Below, piece by piece: positions 8,417-17,009 of a DNA stretch of 64,000 nucleotides. The notes beneath the pieces were generated by a model. It saw nothing but the letters and a program-made list of their open reading frames with translations. It made no database searches and had not been told where the DNA came from. The first letter of the stretch is position 1, and every line of letters begins with the position of its first letter. The position numbers and the translations under genes were made by a program. The DNA comes from Pantoea vagans (GTDB taxonomy: Bacteria; Pseudomonadota; Gammaproteobacteria; Enterobacterales; Enterobacteriaceae). Where the stretch lies: positions 3,472,001 to 3,536,000 of the forward strand of contig NZ_CP038853.1 in NCBI RefSeq assembly GCF_004792415.1, given 5' to 3'.

Positions 8417-9286
8417 ATGAGTAAAAGCCTAAAAATTTATTTGTGCCTGTTATTAGCCATTGTTGTAGGGTGGCTCAGTTGCCATATATCCGACATAGCC
8501 AGTCTCGGTCATGTCACAAACTGGGCGGGTCTGCTCGGTATCACGATGCTATATCTTTGCTCGCATGTTTTCCGAATGCTTCGTTTAGTTTTATTAACAC
8601 TCGACAAAAGAAAAAATGCATTTTCTCTTGTCTCGTCACACGCTTTAACCGCTCTACCCAGTAGCTTCCTGCCGTTCAAAATGGGTGAAATATTGCGTCT
8701 AATTGCATTCGTACGCGTATATGACGAACGTCAGAAGGGGATTGCAGTCTGGCTGGCTGAACGATTTGGCGATGTATTGATACTTAGTGTCTTCATTTTT
8801 AGCTTCTACCTATTAAATATTAATGTGCCACCTAAAATGCGTGTGGTTTTTATCGTTTTCGTACTGGCAAGCGGAATCGGCCTATTAGGATTATTCGCAG
8901 TAGCAAACGTATTCGTTTATCTTAATCGTCATCTGGTCCATACCAGCCTATCGAAACGCGGCCTGCTCATCCTTCGCACCAGCCATACCCTGCGTAATCT
9001 TGGGAATAATATAAATCGGTCACTAGAGGGACGTGTTTCAGGTTTCCTACTCCTGTCGGTTTTGATATGGTTATTTGAAATAATGGCCTTATCACTTTTC
9101 ATAAAATTGCTTGCCATCGACGAACCAAATTTTGCAGAGCTCTTTGCCTCGGGCCTGTTGGCTAGCTTACCAACAGGTAGTCAGGACGCCTTTGGCGTTT
9201 ACCAATCTCTTGCTCTAGTCATACTGACCATTGCGTTTCTGTTTGCGGTATGGCTTGCAGCACGCTTCAAAATAACGAGAATTTGA
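8417..9286 (+). CDS. YbhN/AglD (LPG-synthase TM, UPF0104) family membrane protein
   Basis: 289 residues, about seven transmembrane segments. The TALPSSFLPFKMGEILRLIAF segment with its loop of charged residues, and the later ASGLLASLPTGSQDAFGVYQ, are typical of the lysylphosphatidylglycerol-synthase transmembrane/AglD family, whose members move or modify lipid-linked groups. Often found beside GtrA and DPM1-like genes in archaeal and bacterial glycan loci. It ends one base before the next gene. Exact role unknown. Confidence 0.75.
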   Translation: MSKSLKIYLCLLLAIVVGWLSCHISDIASLGHVTNWAGLLGITMLYLCSHVFRMLRLVLLTLDKRKNAFSLVSSHALTALPSSFLPFKMGEILRLIAFVRVYDERQKGIAVWLAERFGDVLILSVFIFSFYLLNINVPPKMRVVFIVFVLASGIGLLGLFAVANVFVYLNRHLVHTSLSKRGLLILRTSHTLRNLGNNINRSLEGRVSGFLLLSVLIWLFEIMALSLFIKLLAIDEPNFAELFASGLLASLPTGSQDAFGVYQSLALVILTIAFLFAVWLAARFKITRI

Positions 9287-9287
9287 T

Positions 9288-10751
9288 ATGTCAGACATCC
9301 ACTCGAAACTTATCCTCATAGTCGACGATCGTGAACTCACAAGCGGTGAAGTATGCAGCCTGGTAGGTGTCCGCAGCTATGGCGACATCATATTGAAGCG
9401 TCGACCATTATTTGAACATTTCCGGGAAGCATTACCTGAGTGGGCGAAAAAGAGGCTGGTGCGCCTGAAAAACAATGCTGACCTTACAGCATTGCGTTTG
9501 ACTCTTGAGAACTGTAGCGAAGATACAGCGGCCTGTGTAATTGCTGGCCGTGCGGGCTTTTCCAAAGCTGATTCACTTACCCAGTTAATTGAACGTCTAC
9601 CTTATGCAGAAGAGGACTTTACTAATACTCTTTATAAGCCCTTGATGGTATTTTGGCATAATGCCCATAAATTGGTGGATGAGTGGGAAAAGTTCACTTC
9701 TTCGCCATTACATATCTGGTCAGAGTCATGGCAAGATAGCCAGCGCCTGCAATCGTTGCAATTACTTGACCTGGGAAAAATTCGCGACTTTATATTATTC
9801 AGCAGCGGTTCAACGGCAACGCGCCACTTTAATGAGGTCATGATTGATACGTATTACTATACGAAGCGTTCGAGTGATAAGCGCAAGATGCAGGCCGAGT
9901 ATATGTACTATAGTCTGGTCCCCGAGCGAATGAGACCATGGATTATTCAAACATTTAACTATAATGATGAAGGTGATTTTTCCTCTTACAAAATGCTTCG
10001 CTACTATCTTGCTGATTCTGCGCTGCAATGGGTACATGGCGCATTTGATCCAGATACCTTTGCTCCCTTTATTGAACGATTGCTATTCTTTTTTTCAGAC
10101 CGGCCTAAGAAATCCTGTACTAAAGAACAGATGACTGCCCTGACCCACAGTCTATTCGTGAGCAAGCTTGAAAAACGAGTAAATGAGTTTTTGACTATGC
10201 CTGAAGGCATAAGGATCAATCAACTTGCTTCAAGTACATCACCAGAAATTGACATCACCCATCTTTTGAATCGCTATTTAAAGCTTTTTAAGAAGTTCGA
10301 AAAATCATTTTGTTTCGACTATCTTGTAGTAGGCCATGGTGATCCGTGCTTTTCCAATATTCTGTATGACCAGCAGCGCTACTTACTCAAATTAATAGAT
10401 CCTAAAGGGGCTTTATCAGAAGAAGATCTATGGACTCATCCGTTGTACGACCTATGCAAAATTTCACACAGCGTATTGGGTGATTACGACTTTATCAATA
10501 ACGGTCTTTATAGCGTTGGTTTTGAAGACAATAACGATTTAGTTCTTAATTTTGATCATATTAATCATTTAACTCTGAAGCCAATCTTTGTCAATCAGGT
10601 AAAAGCTATGGGTCACGATGTTCGCATCATGCGATTAGGCGAGGCCTCTCTATTTTTATCGATGCTGCCACTGCACATCGACTACCCAAATAAAGTGCTC
10701 GCTTTTATGTTAAAAGCGCGCCAAATACTCGATGAGGTTGAAAATGTTTAA
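9288..10751 (+). CDS. APH-fold small-molecule kinase with extra N-terminal domain
   Basis: 487 residues. The C-terminal half has the choline/aminoglycoside-kinase catalytic loop VVGHGDPCFSNILYD (H.D....N) and a metal-binding LIDPKG in place of DFG. The first 170 residues are not part of the standard APH fold; they start LILIVDDRELTSGE and I cannot assign them, although a degenerate nucleotide-binding domain is possible. The neighbours (HAD phosphatase, nucleotidyltransferase) suggest that it phosphorylates a sugar or alcohol that is then activated with a nucleotide, much as LicA and LicC act on choline. Substrate unknown. Confidence 0.65.
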   Translation: MSDIHSKLILIVDDRELTSGEVCSLVGVRSYGDIILKRRPLFEHFREALPEWAKKRLVRLKNNADLTALRLTLENCSEDTAACVIAGRAGFSKADSLTQLIERLPYAEEDFTNTLYKPLMVFWHNAHKLVDEWEKFTSSPLHIWSESWQDSQRLQSLQLLDLGKIRDFILFSSGSTATRHFNEVMIDTYYYTKRSSDKRKMQAEYMYYSLVPERMRPWIIQTFNYNDEGDFSSYKMLRYYLADSALQWVHGAFDPDTFAPFIERLLFFFSDRPKKSCTKEQMTALTHSLFVSKLEKRVNEFLTMPEGIRINQLASSTSPEIDITHLLNRYLKLFKKFEKSFCFDYLVVGHGDPCFSNILYDQQRYLLKLIDPKGALSEEDLWTHPLYDLCKISHSVLGDYDFINNGLYSVGFEDNNDLVLNFDHINHLTLKPIFVNQVKAMGHDVRIMRLGEASLFLSMLPLHIDYPNKVLAFMLKARQILDEVENV

Positions 10752-11142
10752 TCAAATTGATGATGTTGATGGTACTCTGGTTGTTGACATAGACGGCACA
10801 CTCTGTGGAATTAAAACCGCAGACCAATCTTATGCGGATTTAATTCCAAGGCAGGAGATGCTTGACAAGCTGGCCGAATATCAGAGCAAAGGGTATAGAA
10901 TATTATTATATACATCGAGAAATATGAATACCTATAAAAATAACATTGGTGAAATTAATAAGCATACAGCCCCAGTGTTACTCCAATGGCTGGAAAAATG
11001 GAACGTTCCTTACGATGAAATTTTATTTGGAAAACCATGGCCACGAAAACTTGGATTTTATATTGATGACCGCTCAATTCGCCCTGATGAATTTCTCAAA
11101 CTGAGTGAAAATGAAATCCAAAAATTACTTGGACAGGAATAA
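10744..11142 (+). CDS. HAD-superfamily phosphatase, capsule-locus (EcbF/BcbF-like) type
   Basis: 132 residues from the ATG at 10744, which has GAGG 6 bp upstream and overlaps the kinase gene by 8 bp. HAD motif I is VVDIDGTLC (nucleophile D then DGT), motif II is LLYTSRN, a lysine is in FGKPWP and motif IV is YIDDRS. It is a short HAD enzyme with almost no cap, like the EcbF/BcbF phosphatases of Pasteurellaceae capsule clusters. It may remove a phosphate from a sugar-phosphate intermediate of the pathway encoded here. Confidence 0.75.
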   Translation: MFNQIDDVDGTLVVDIDGTLCGIKTADQSYADLIPRQEMLDKLAEYQSKGYRILLYTSRNMNTYKNNIGEINKHTAPVLLQWLEKWNVPYDEILFGKPWPRKLGFYIDDRSIRPDEFLKLSENEIQKLLGQE

Positions 11143-11152
11143 AGGTAAGATC

Positions 11153-11896
11153 ATGTCAATTAATATTGTTATCACTATGGCCGGACGGGGCTCGCGGTTT
11201 TATGAAGCGGGTTACAATACACCAAAATATGAAATCATGGCCCATGACCGTAGCTTGTTTGAATGGTCTATGCTTTCTTTAAAAAATTTCTTCACACCAG
11301 ATTGTAAGGTCATTTTTGTATGTCTGCGTGAAAATAAATCATCAGAATTTGTTCTACATCATACGAATGCTCTTGGCCTTGATGATGTTCACATTGTTGA
11401 AGTTGAAGAATTGACTGATGGTCAGGCTACCAGTGCTTATTTATCGCGCGAATTTTGGAATCCAGACTGGCCTTTACTAGTTTACAATATTGATACATAC
11501 GTCAAACCTCATGCACTCACTCCGGCCGATATACGTACAGGATCGGATGGTTGGGTACCTTGTTTTAAGGTTCCAGGAGATCACTGGAGTTTTGTAAAAT
11601 TAGGAGAGGATGGATGGGCAGTCGATCTTGCTGAAAAGCAGCGTATCTCAGATTATGCTTCTATCGGTTTATACTGGTTCGGTAATGCAGGCCAATATGT
11701 AGATCTTTACGACCGTTTTTTCAGCGAGCCACTTAATCTTGTTCGCGGCGAAAAATATATTGCCCCGCTATACCGTCAATTACTGATTGAAGGTGGAAAA
11801 GTATCTTTGTCTGACTTACAACTTTCTGATGTTCATGTGTTAGGAACCCCAGCTGAACTCAAGCAGTTCCTGCAATTACCGGCTAATAAATTGTGA
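11153..11896 (+). CDS. Sugar/alcohol-phosphate nucleotidyltransferase
   Basis: 247 residues from the ATG at 11153 (AAAGG 8 bp upstream). The N-terminal signature NIVITMAGRGSRFYEAGYN followed by TPKYE is the G-x-G-x-R-F...PK loop of nucleotide-sugar pyrophosphorylases. The acidic metal site is in VYNIDTY. It should join an NMP to a phosphorylated substrate made by the upstream kinase. Last gene of the operon, followed by a terminator. The nucleotide and the substrate are unknown. Confidence 0.75.
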   Translation: MSINIVITMAGRGSRFYEAGYNTPKYEIMAHDRSLFEWSMLSLKNFFTPDCKVIFVCLRENKSSEFVLHHTNALGLDDVHIVEVEELTDGQATSAYLSREFWNPDWPLLVYNIDTYVKPHALTPADIRTGSDGWVPCFKVPGDHWSFVKLGEDGWAVDLAEKQRISDYASIGLYWFGNAGQYVDLYDRFFSEPLNLVRGEKYIAPLYRQLLIEGGKVSLSDLQLSDVHVLGTPAELKQFLQLPANKL

Positions 11897-12037
11897 AATT
11901 TGGAAAGTAAAAAAATAATAATAAAAGGAATCGATAGTAAAAGAAAATATTTCGTAGAGTTATTACCGTAATATACAAATAGTGCAATGGCCTTTAAATT
12001 CCAGGCTGCAATTATTCTGTGCATGCGCTATTGCTTT

Positions 12038-12077
12038 TTCGCCGGTGTCAATTTGACGACAACCGGCGAAATTTTTT
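12038..12077 (+). terminator. Rho-independent terminator of the glycan operon
   Basis: Ten-base-pair stem TTTCGCCGGT / ACCGGCGAAA with an inner GTC...GAC pair, then TTTTTT at 12072-12077. It is 142 bp after the last stop codon. Confidence 0.8.
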
Positions 12078-12489
12078 AGCTTCTGTTGACCATTATAAAG
12101 AAGAAACCTGGTTTTTTTTATAAAAATTTGTTATTTTATAATTTAACAACCTAAGCAGTTATATTCCTAAAACTCATTTTAATTAATCAATGCACTTGCG
12201 TTTAAAATAACTTTGACGATTTATACCTTGTGGCTTTTTATTGAATTATTATATTTATCTATCGAATAGTTTATCGAAACGTTGATAAAGGTGACGATTA
12301 GCTTTTCGACAATAAAAATGCCGTAATCTATAAAAATTAGTTGTGACATTTTTTAATCTTACCTGAGACCCGATAAAAAATAAGGTAACCTTTTTATCAG
12401 TCACCTTACTTAGTAGAGATAAACTAAATTAGCATTAAATCTTCTTTCTTATCAATAATAAACCCCTGCTTTTTGAAATTATTTTGAAG
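12078..12489. other. AT-rich gene-free stretch
   Basis: About 410 bp, very AT-rich and full of stops in all frames. The only structure I see is a hairpin-prone GATAAAAA...TTTTTATC repeat at 12372-12398, which could end transcription of the membrane-protein gene on the minus strand. Confidence 0.5.
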
Positions 12490-13980
12490 TTAACGGTTAT
12501 TTTTTTTAGATATAGTTGCCTCTTCAAAACGATATAAGCCAGGCCCTTTACTCGCAATATCATCACCATTCATCGGTATAAATGGGATCCTTTTTGGCGG
12601 ATTAAAGTATTCTTCATATCCTTCTGGCTTATAAAGTTTATTTACAACCCAATTTTTCTGAAGACTCATACCTAATACCGTCCATGCCCATCCCCAGCGA
12701 TACTTATATGCATTTTCATTATTAGCAGCAACCAGGTACTTACGAACATTATCAGGGTCAATCCTTGAAAAAGATGAACTCTGCAATACCTGTGATGTAG
12801 CGTTAGTAAAGATTGACCATTGTAAATTATTTGATATCTGCCATAAGGATGCTGAAATTATACCTGCACAAATGATAGCCTTATTTATGGATTTAACATT
12901 ATTGCTAAGTGGTTTATTGTATAAATAATATAATATTGACAACAACATCCATCCACTTGAACCAAATGTTATCAAAAATCTATATTCATACTCTCTTGCA
13001 GGATCGGTAAAACTGAAGTCATTAATTGCATGAATTCCAATTAATAACATCCAACTAAAAATAAAAATAAGGAAAATGCAGGTGCAAATGTTTGATAATT
13101 TATTTTTTCTCGGATTGCGATTGAGCAATAACTGGCTAAAGAAAAATAATATCAAAGCTATCGTCATCACAACACTTATTTTCGTATTTCCAACCCAAAT
13201 CTCCGAGGGTTTCAACAGAGTAATGAGCTGTAGAAATGCAGATGTTTGCTCTCCAACAGGGTGTGAATATTGCCAGAACGCAACAAAACCTGACTGGAGC
13301 ATACCAAACACACCAATCATATATATTAGATATTTTTTATTATCAAAAAACATTCTATCCCGGAAAATTTTAACGCAAACAGCGCCGAGGAAAAAAATAC
13401 CACCCCATATTATCAGACTTTCATGCGCTCGAAATAAAATAGCGCAAATAACAAAAACTGCAGCATAATCAAAAGAATTTAATCTCAAATTCAATAGCAA
13501 GTAATGAATGACAATCCATGATAGGGCCAAAGAGGTGAAAGCCTGATTCAGGATAAACATATCCGATGGAATGGCACATGCTACAAGATTGAAAATTGAA
13601 AAATAGAAAACTCTAAAGTCCCCCGCCCTACGACTTAAATAAAAACAGTATAGATAAAAACATAGTGGCATCAGAAAAAGTCCCATGCCAAAGTAAATTC
13701 TTAGCGCAGGTAAATCAGTAACACCTGTTTTAAGTGCAATCACTATGGGAAGCTGATTGATAATATTGACGAACAATCTAATGTGTTTTGAATCGTCTGC
13801 GACTGGCCAGTTGCTCGTCTTAGTAAGTAACTCAACGAAGAAATTCGCCCCATCAGCATACAGCGCTCTCCCGGTATAAATAGCCTGAACCAGATATGCG
13901 GCGTAAATAATAATAGCAGCCATCATCAAAAGCGTTAGTGCCAGTTTTGCCGGACCTTTGCTATATTTATCGGTAATCAC
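12490..13980 (-). CDS. Polytopic membrane protein, possibly GtrC-like glycosyltransferase
   Basis: 496 residues with about ten or eleven hydrophobic helices and a soluble C-terminal domain of roughly 100 residues. No family signature is certain. Its size, topology and place opposite a GtrA/GT2 operon resemble serotype-specific GtrC proteins and GT-C glycosyltransferases, which transfer the lipid-linked sugar in the periplasm. A DE or DD pair in the first periplasmic loop (LYADGANFFVELLTK) would fit a GT-C acid but this is weak. The start codon is probably the GTG at 13980. Among the most AT-rich genes of the window. Confidence 0.5.
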   Translation of the reverse strand: MITDKYSKGPAKLALTLLMMAAIIIYAAYLVQAIYTGRALYADGANFFVELLTKTSNWPVADDSKHIRLFVNIINQLPIVIALKTGVTDLPALRIYFGMGLFLMPLCFYLYCFYLSRRAGDFRVFYFSIFNLVACAIPSDMFILNQAFTSLALSWIVIHYLLLNLRLNSFDYAAVFVICAILFRAHESLIIWGGIFFLGAVCVKIFRDRMFFDNKKYLIYMIGVFGMLQSGFVAFWQYSHPVGEQTSAFLQLITLLKPSEIWVGNTKISVVMTIALILFFFSQLLLNRNPRKNKLSNICTCIFLIFIFSWMLLIGIHAINDFSFTDPAREYEYRFLITFGSSGWMLLSILYYLYNKPLSNNVKSINKAIICAGIISASLWQISNNLQWSIFTNATSQVLQSSSFSRIDPDNVRKYLVAANNENAYKYRWGWAWTVLGMSLQKNWVVNKLYKPEGYEEYFNPPKRIPFIPMNGDDIASKGPGLYRFEEATISKKNNR

Positions 13981-14589
13981 ATTTCAACCCCTATTCGAAA
14001 GAATATTGCCAACATCTATTCCGTTAAAAAAGCTTACGCATAGGTCAATCATTTTATATGGAATGGTAATATTTAGCCACCTCACAATGTGCCTGCCTTC
14101 ATACTCTTAATCAGCTAAGATAAGAGGATGCATAATCACCCCCATACTAAAGGAGACCCTGTTAGCAATCAAATCATAATAACTGGCTTAACTATCAGAA
14201 ACGAAGAAACTATGCCCCATTGTAATCCTGCATACGAAGAAACACTGTTTTATTCTTATCCATAAATATCATGCGGCTAACATTTTATCAGATAAATGGA
14301 ACGTCTAAGGTAATCATGTAGTTATTCATTCAACTACAAAGCTGTCAACCTATGGTCATTGACAATAACCCTTATTAGGGCCGAGCGAGGCCTGAAGAAC
14401 TGGCCACTTCCGCTCTCAAATCAATAATACCCTTTAGCCACTTTATGTCTGCTTGCAGCGATGTTACTTGCAAATAATGTCTTTGTATCAGCTTAACATT
14501 TCTATAAACCTCCCTGAAGATGAGCATTTATCTTAACAGACTATAGGGCATGCAAAGCTTCCCCGAAATCCAAAAAACCGATTGGAGAA
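13981..14589. other. AT-rich gene-free stretch at right edge of glycan island
   Basis: About 600 bp with no usable frame and no repeat that I can support. Base composition returns to GC-rich around 14590, where the decayed PTS sequence begins, so the island boundary lies here. Confidence 0.5.
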
Positions 14590-15180
14590 CACATCACATT
14601 TAAGCAGTCAGTCCATCCTAGGCAAAGCGGGCATCGTGGCTAGCGCGGTGGGTGGGATAATGGCGATCTACGCCGGATCCGGCTTTCCCGGCGCGCTGAT
14701 TGGCGGCTTCCTGGCCGGTTACATCACGCAGCTTATCACCAACCATATTCACCTGCCCAAAGTCGTCGCTGGGTTAAACCTATCTTAATTGCGCCGCTGC
14801 TGAGCATGTTGCTGACCGGGGCACTGATGGTGCTGCTGATTGGTGAGCCAATCAAAATGCTGCTCGGCTGGCTGACCACCTTCCTATGTTAGCTGGGTAA
14901 CATTAACGCGGCGATCCTCGGCCTGCTGTTCTGCTTGATGGTGGCCTTTGATATGGGCGGAGCGCTGAACAAAACCGTCTGAATGTTTGCGATTGGCCTG
15001 ATGTCGAGCGGCATTTACGGACCGATTGCGGCCTGTATGGCGGCGGGCATGGTGCCGCCGCTGGGCATCGCGCTGGCGACCACCCTCTTCCGCCGCAAGT
15101 TTACCGAGCAGGAGCGTGAGACTGACGAGCGACTGGATTCATCGCTGATTCTGGAGATCCATTCTGAAGAGAGGGCGTTT
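14590..15180 (+). pseudogene. PTS fructose-type EIIC permease, decayed
   Basis: Consecutive frames encode AGIVASAVGGIMAIYAGSG, FPGALIGGFLAGYITQLI, PILIAPLLSMLLTGALMVLL, NAAILGLLFCLMVAFDMGG and MFAIGLMSSGIYGPIAACMA, which are in the right order for the membrane domain of a fructose-family EIIC (FrvB/FruA-like). The reading is broken by a frameshift near 14775 and by in-frame stops near 14890 and 14980, and there is no N-terminal region. Sugar uptake by this protein is lost. It was once part of a fructose- or tagatose-type PTS operon with the aldolase remnant that follows. Confidence 0.8.
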
Positions 15181-15874
15181 ACCGGCCCAGAATTTATCGG
15201 CTAGCTGCGAACGCTGGCGATTCAGTCACGTGTGCCGGTGGTGATCCACCTGGACCATGGCCGCACTCTGGAAGAGGTGATGAAAGCGGTCTACGCCGAT
15301 TTTACTTCGGTGATAATTGACGCCACGTCTCACCCTTTTGAGCAGAACATTGCACTGGCGAAGAAGATTGTAGAGATAGTGCAAACGGTGAATATTTTTG
15401 TGGAAGCGGAGCTGGGCACCATCGGTGTGGCGGAAGGCAGCGGCGAAGGCGACAGTAAAGAGATTTCTATACCAATCCGCTAAAGGCTGAGACCTTTGTG
15501 AGCGAGACCGGCACCGACACACTGGCGGTAGCTATCAGTACCTCACATGGTCTCTACCCAAAAGGAAAGCAGCCGAAACTGGACATCGAGCGCCTGCAGC
15601 AGATCCGTAAAGTGGTTAATATCACGCTGGTGCTGCATGGCGGTTCTGGCAACAAAGATAGCGAGGTTGCGAAGTTAATCCGTTATGGCGTCATTAAAAT
15701 CAATACCTCCAGCGACATGAAGAAGCTTTTTTCGTGGTGCTGGAGCAGGAGCTGAAGCCTGGGGGACACGAGCCTGATACTCTGTTTGTTGGGACGATGC
15801 AGGCCGCTAGTGAAGTCGTTGCGGCAACGATGGCGCTGTTTAGTTCAGCAGGAAAAGCGTCGCTGCATTGGTAA
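15181..15874 (+). pseudogene. Class II ketose-bisphosphate aldolase, decayed
   Basis: The first frame reads VPVVIHLDHGRTLEEVMKAV (zinc-ligand HLDHG), then FVEAELGTIG (metal and substrate loop). After a frameshift near 15480 another frame continues with LAVAISTSHGLYP, LVLHGGSGNKDSEVAKLI (HGGSG) and YGVIKINTSSDMKK. A further shift near 15727 leads to the end at 15874. These are the signatures of tagatose/fructose-bisphosphate aldolases (GatY/KbaY/FbaA class). The N-terminal quarter is missing and at least two frameshifts are present, so the gene is dead. Confidence 0.8.
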
Positions 15875-15992
15875 GCCAGTCGCCAGCGCTTAATGGGATA
15901 TCAGACCCGATGCTCGGGCGATCGTCCTCATAAGCCGGATTCGTGTTATCAGAGGGTTCCATTGCACCAAAGTGGCTGTGTCAGTGCAAAAT

Positions 15993-16829
15993 TCAGGGTG
16001 ATGAAGTTTGGTTAACCGCAGCTGAAACGTCAGCTGGCGGCGCTGAAAGAATAGCGCAGCGTTTATCCAGTAGCGACTCAACGGACGCCCGGTTGCCCTT
16101 ATCCCAGCCGCGTCGGGTGGTTAGCAGGATAAACCCCTTTTCTCCCGAGAAAGTCGCCGGGATAAGCGCCACACCAGACTCCGCCAGCTGCGGCGAGGAC
16201 AGATGGAAATGGTGCGCCACGGAGGAAACAGGATAGATCCCCATCGCCGTCGGTTGCATAACGCGACTGGCATAGTAGGTGTGATTCAGCAAACGGTCCG
16301 GCAAGGGTCGCCAGTCATTATGAATAAAGGGGCGCTCGGCCTGAAGCTGGCGATAGACATCTTCCCGCAGGCAGGTCAGATGAATATGTAGTTGATTCTG
16401 GCTGCGGCCATAAGCGGAATTCAACGCCATGCCGAGCCGATCCTCAGGTACTTCAGCACCGTAGGCCGCCATCAGACGATAACGCATTAACCAGGCGTAG
16501 CCGAAATAATCGGGACCTCCGGGGCGCGACAGCGCAATGCTCTCAATGCCGGACATCGCCACCGTCGGCACCAGAATAAAGTGCAGCCTGTGGCGAGGAT
16601 TCTGGATAATGCTGTAGCCCTGTGTGCTGTCCTGCGGCAGATAGACTTGCTGGCAGGGTGCCGGATCGCGACGGTAGTGATAGTTATTCATGCAGAGGTC
16701 ATGCGTGACCGTCCACAGCGCGTCAGAGCGGGCGCATCCCACCAGTAGCAGCGCAATGACCAGCGGCAGAGACCGGCGTCGCCACAATAATTTTCCGTTC
16801 AGTGGATTGCGTCCGGTCAGGCGACTCAA
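15993..16829 (-). CDS. cdh: CDP-diacylglycerol pyrophosphatase
   Basis: 278 residues. N-terminal membrane anchor SLPLVIALLLVGCARSDALW, then the Cdh domain with the HIT-like catalytic NQLHIHLTCLR and GIESIALSRPGGPDYFGYAW. It hydrolyses CDP-diacylglycerol to phosphatidate and CMP at the inner membrane, feeding phospholipid turnover. The only start at the right distance is a TTG at 16829, with GAGG about 11 bp upstream; a shorter start at the TTG before WRRRS is possible. The gene stands alone, between pseudogene debris and a defence-type HNH gene. Alignment with E. coli Cdh from memory supports the call along its length. Confidence 0.85.
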   Translation of the reverse strand: MSRLTGRNPLNGKLLWRRRSLPLVIALLLVGCARSDALWTVTHDLCMNNYHYRRDPAPCQQVYLPQDSTQGYSIIQNPRHRLHFILVPTVAMSGIESIALSRPGGPDYFGYAWLMRYRLMAAYGAEVPEDRLGMALNSAYGRSQNQLHIHLTCLREDVYRQLQAERPFIHNDWRPLPDRLLNHTYYASRVMQPTAMGIYPVSSVAHHFHLSSPQLAESGVALIPATFSGEKGFILLTTRRGWDKGNRASVESLLDKRCAILSAPPADVSAAVNQTSSP

Positions 16830-17009
16830 TGCAGATACAACCTCATCAGCAAGGGTTCATATTGGGGGAGTGTTTATGCAGTTTAGCATGGAGCCGGTGG
16901 TGATCTGTTTCAACGGATACAACTCACAGTATGTTCTCGTGAGCATGCATTGAATCTCATACTTTTTAAGAGCATGATCGCAATAATTATCCGTTGCTTA
17001 GCCCTGACT

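Noticed and set aside
11897..12489. Possible small genes in the AT-rich gap after the glycan operon
   Set aside because: The short minus-strand frame at 11833-12024 runs over the nucleotidyltransferase end and the terminator and lacks a ribosome site.
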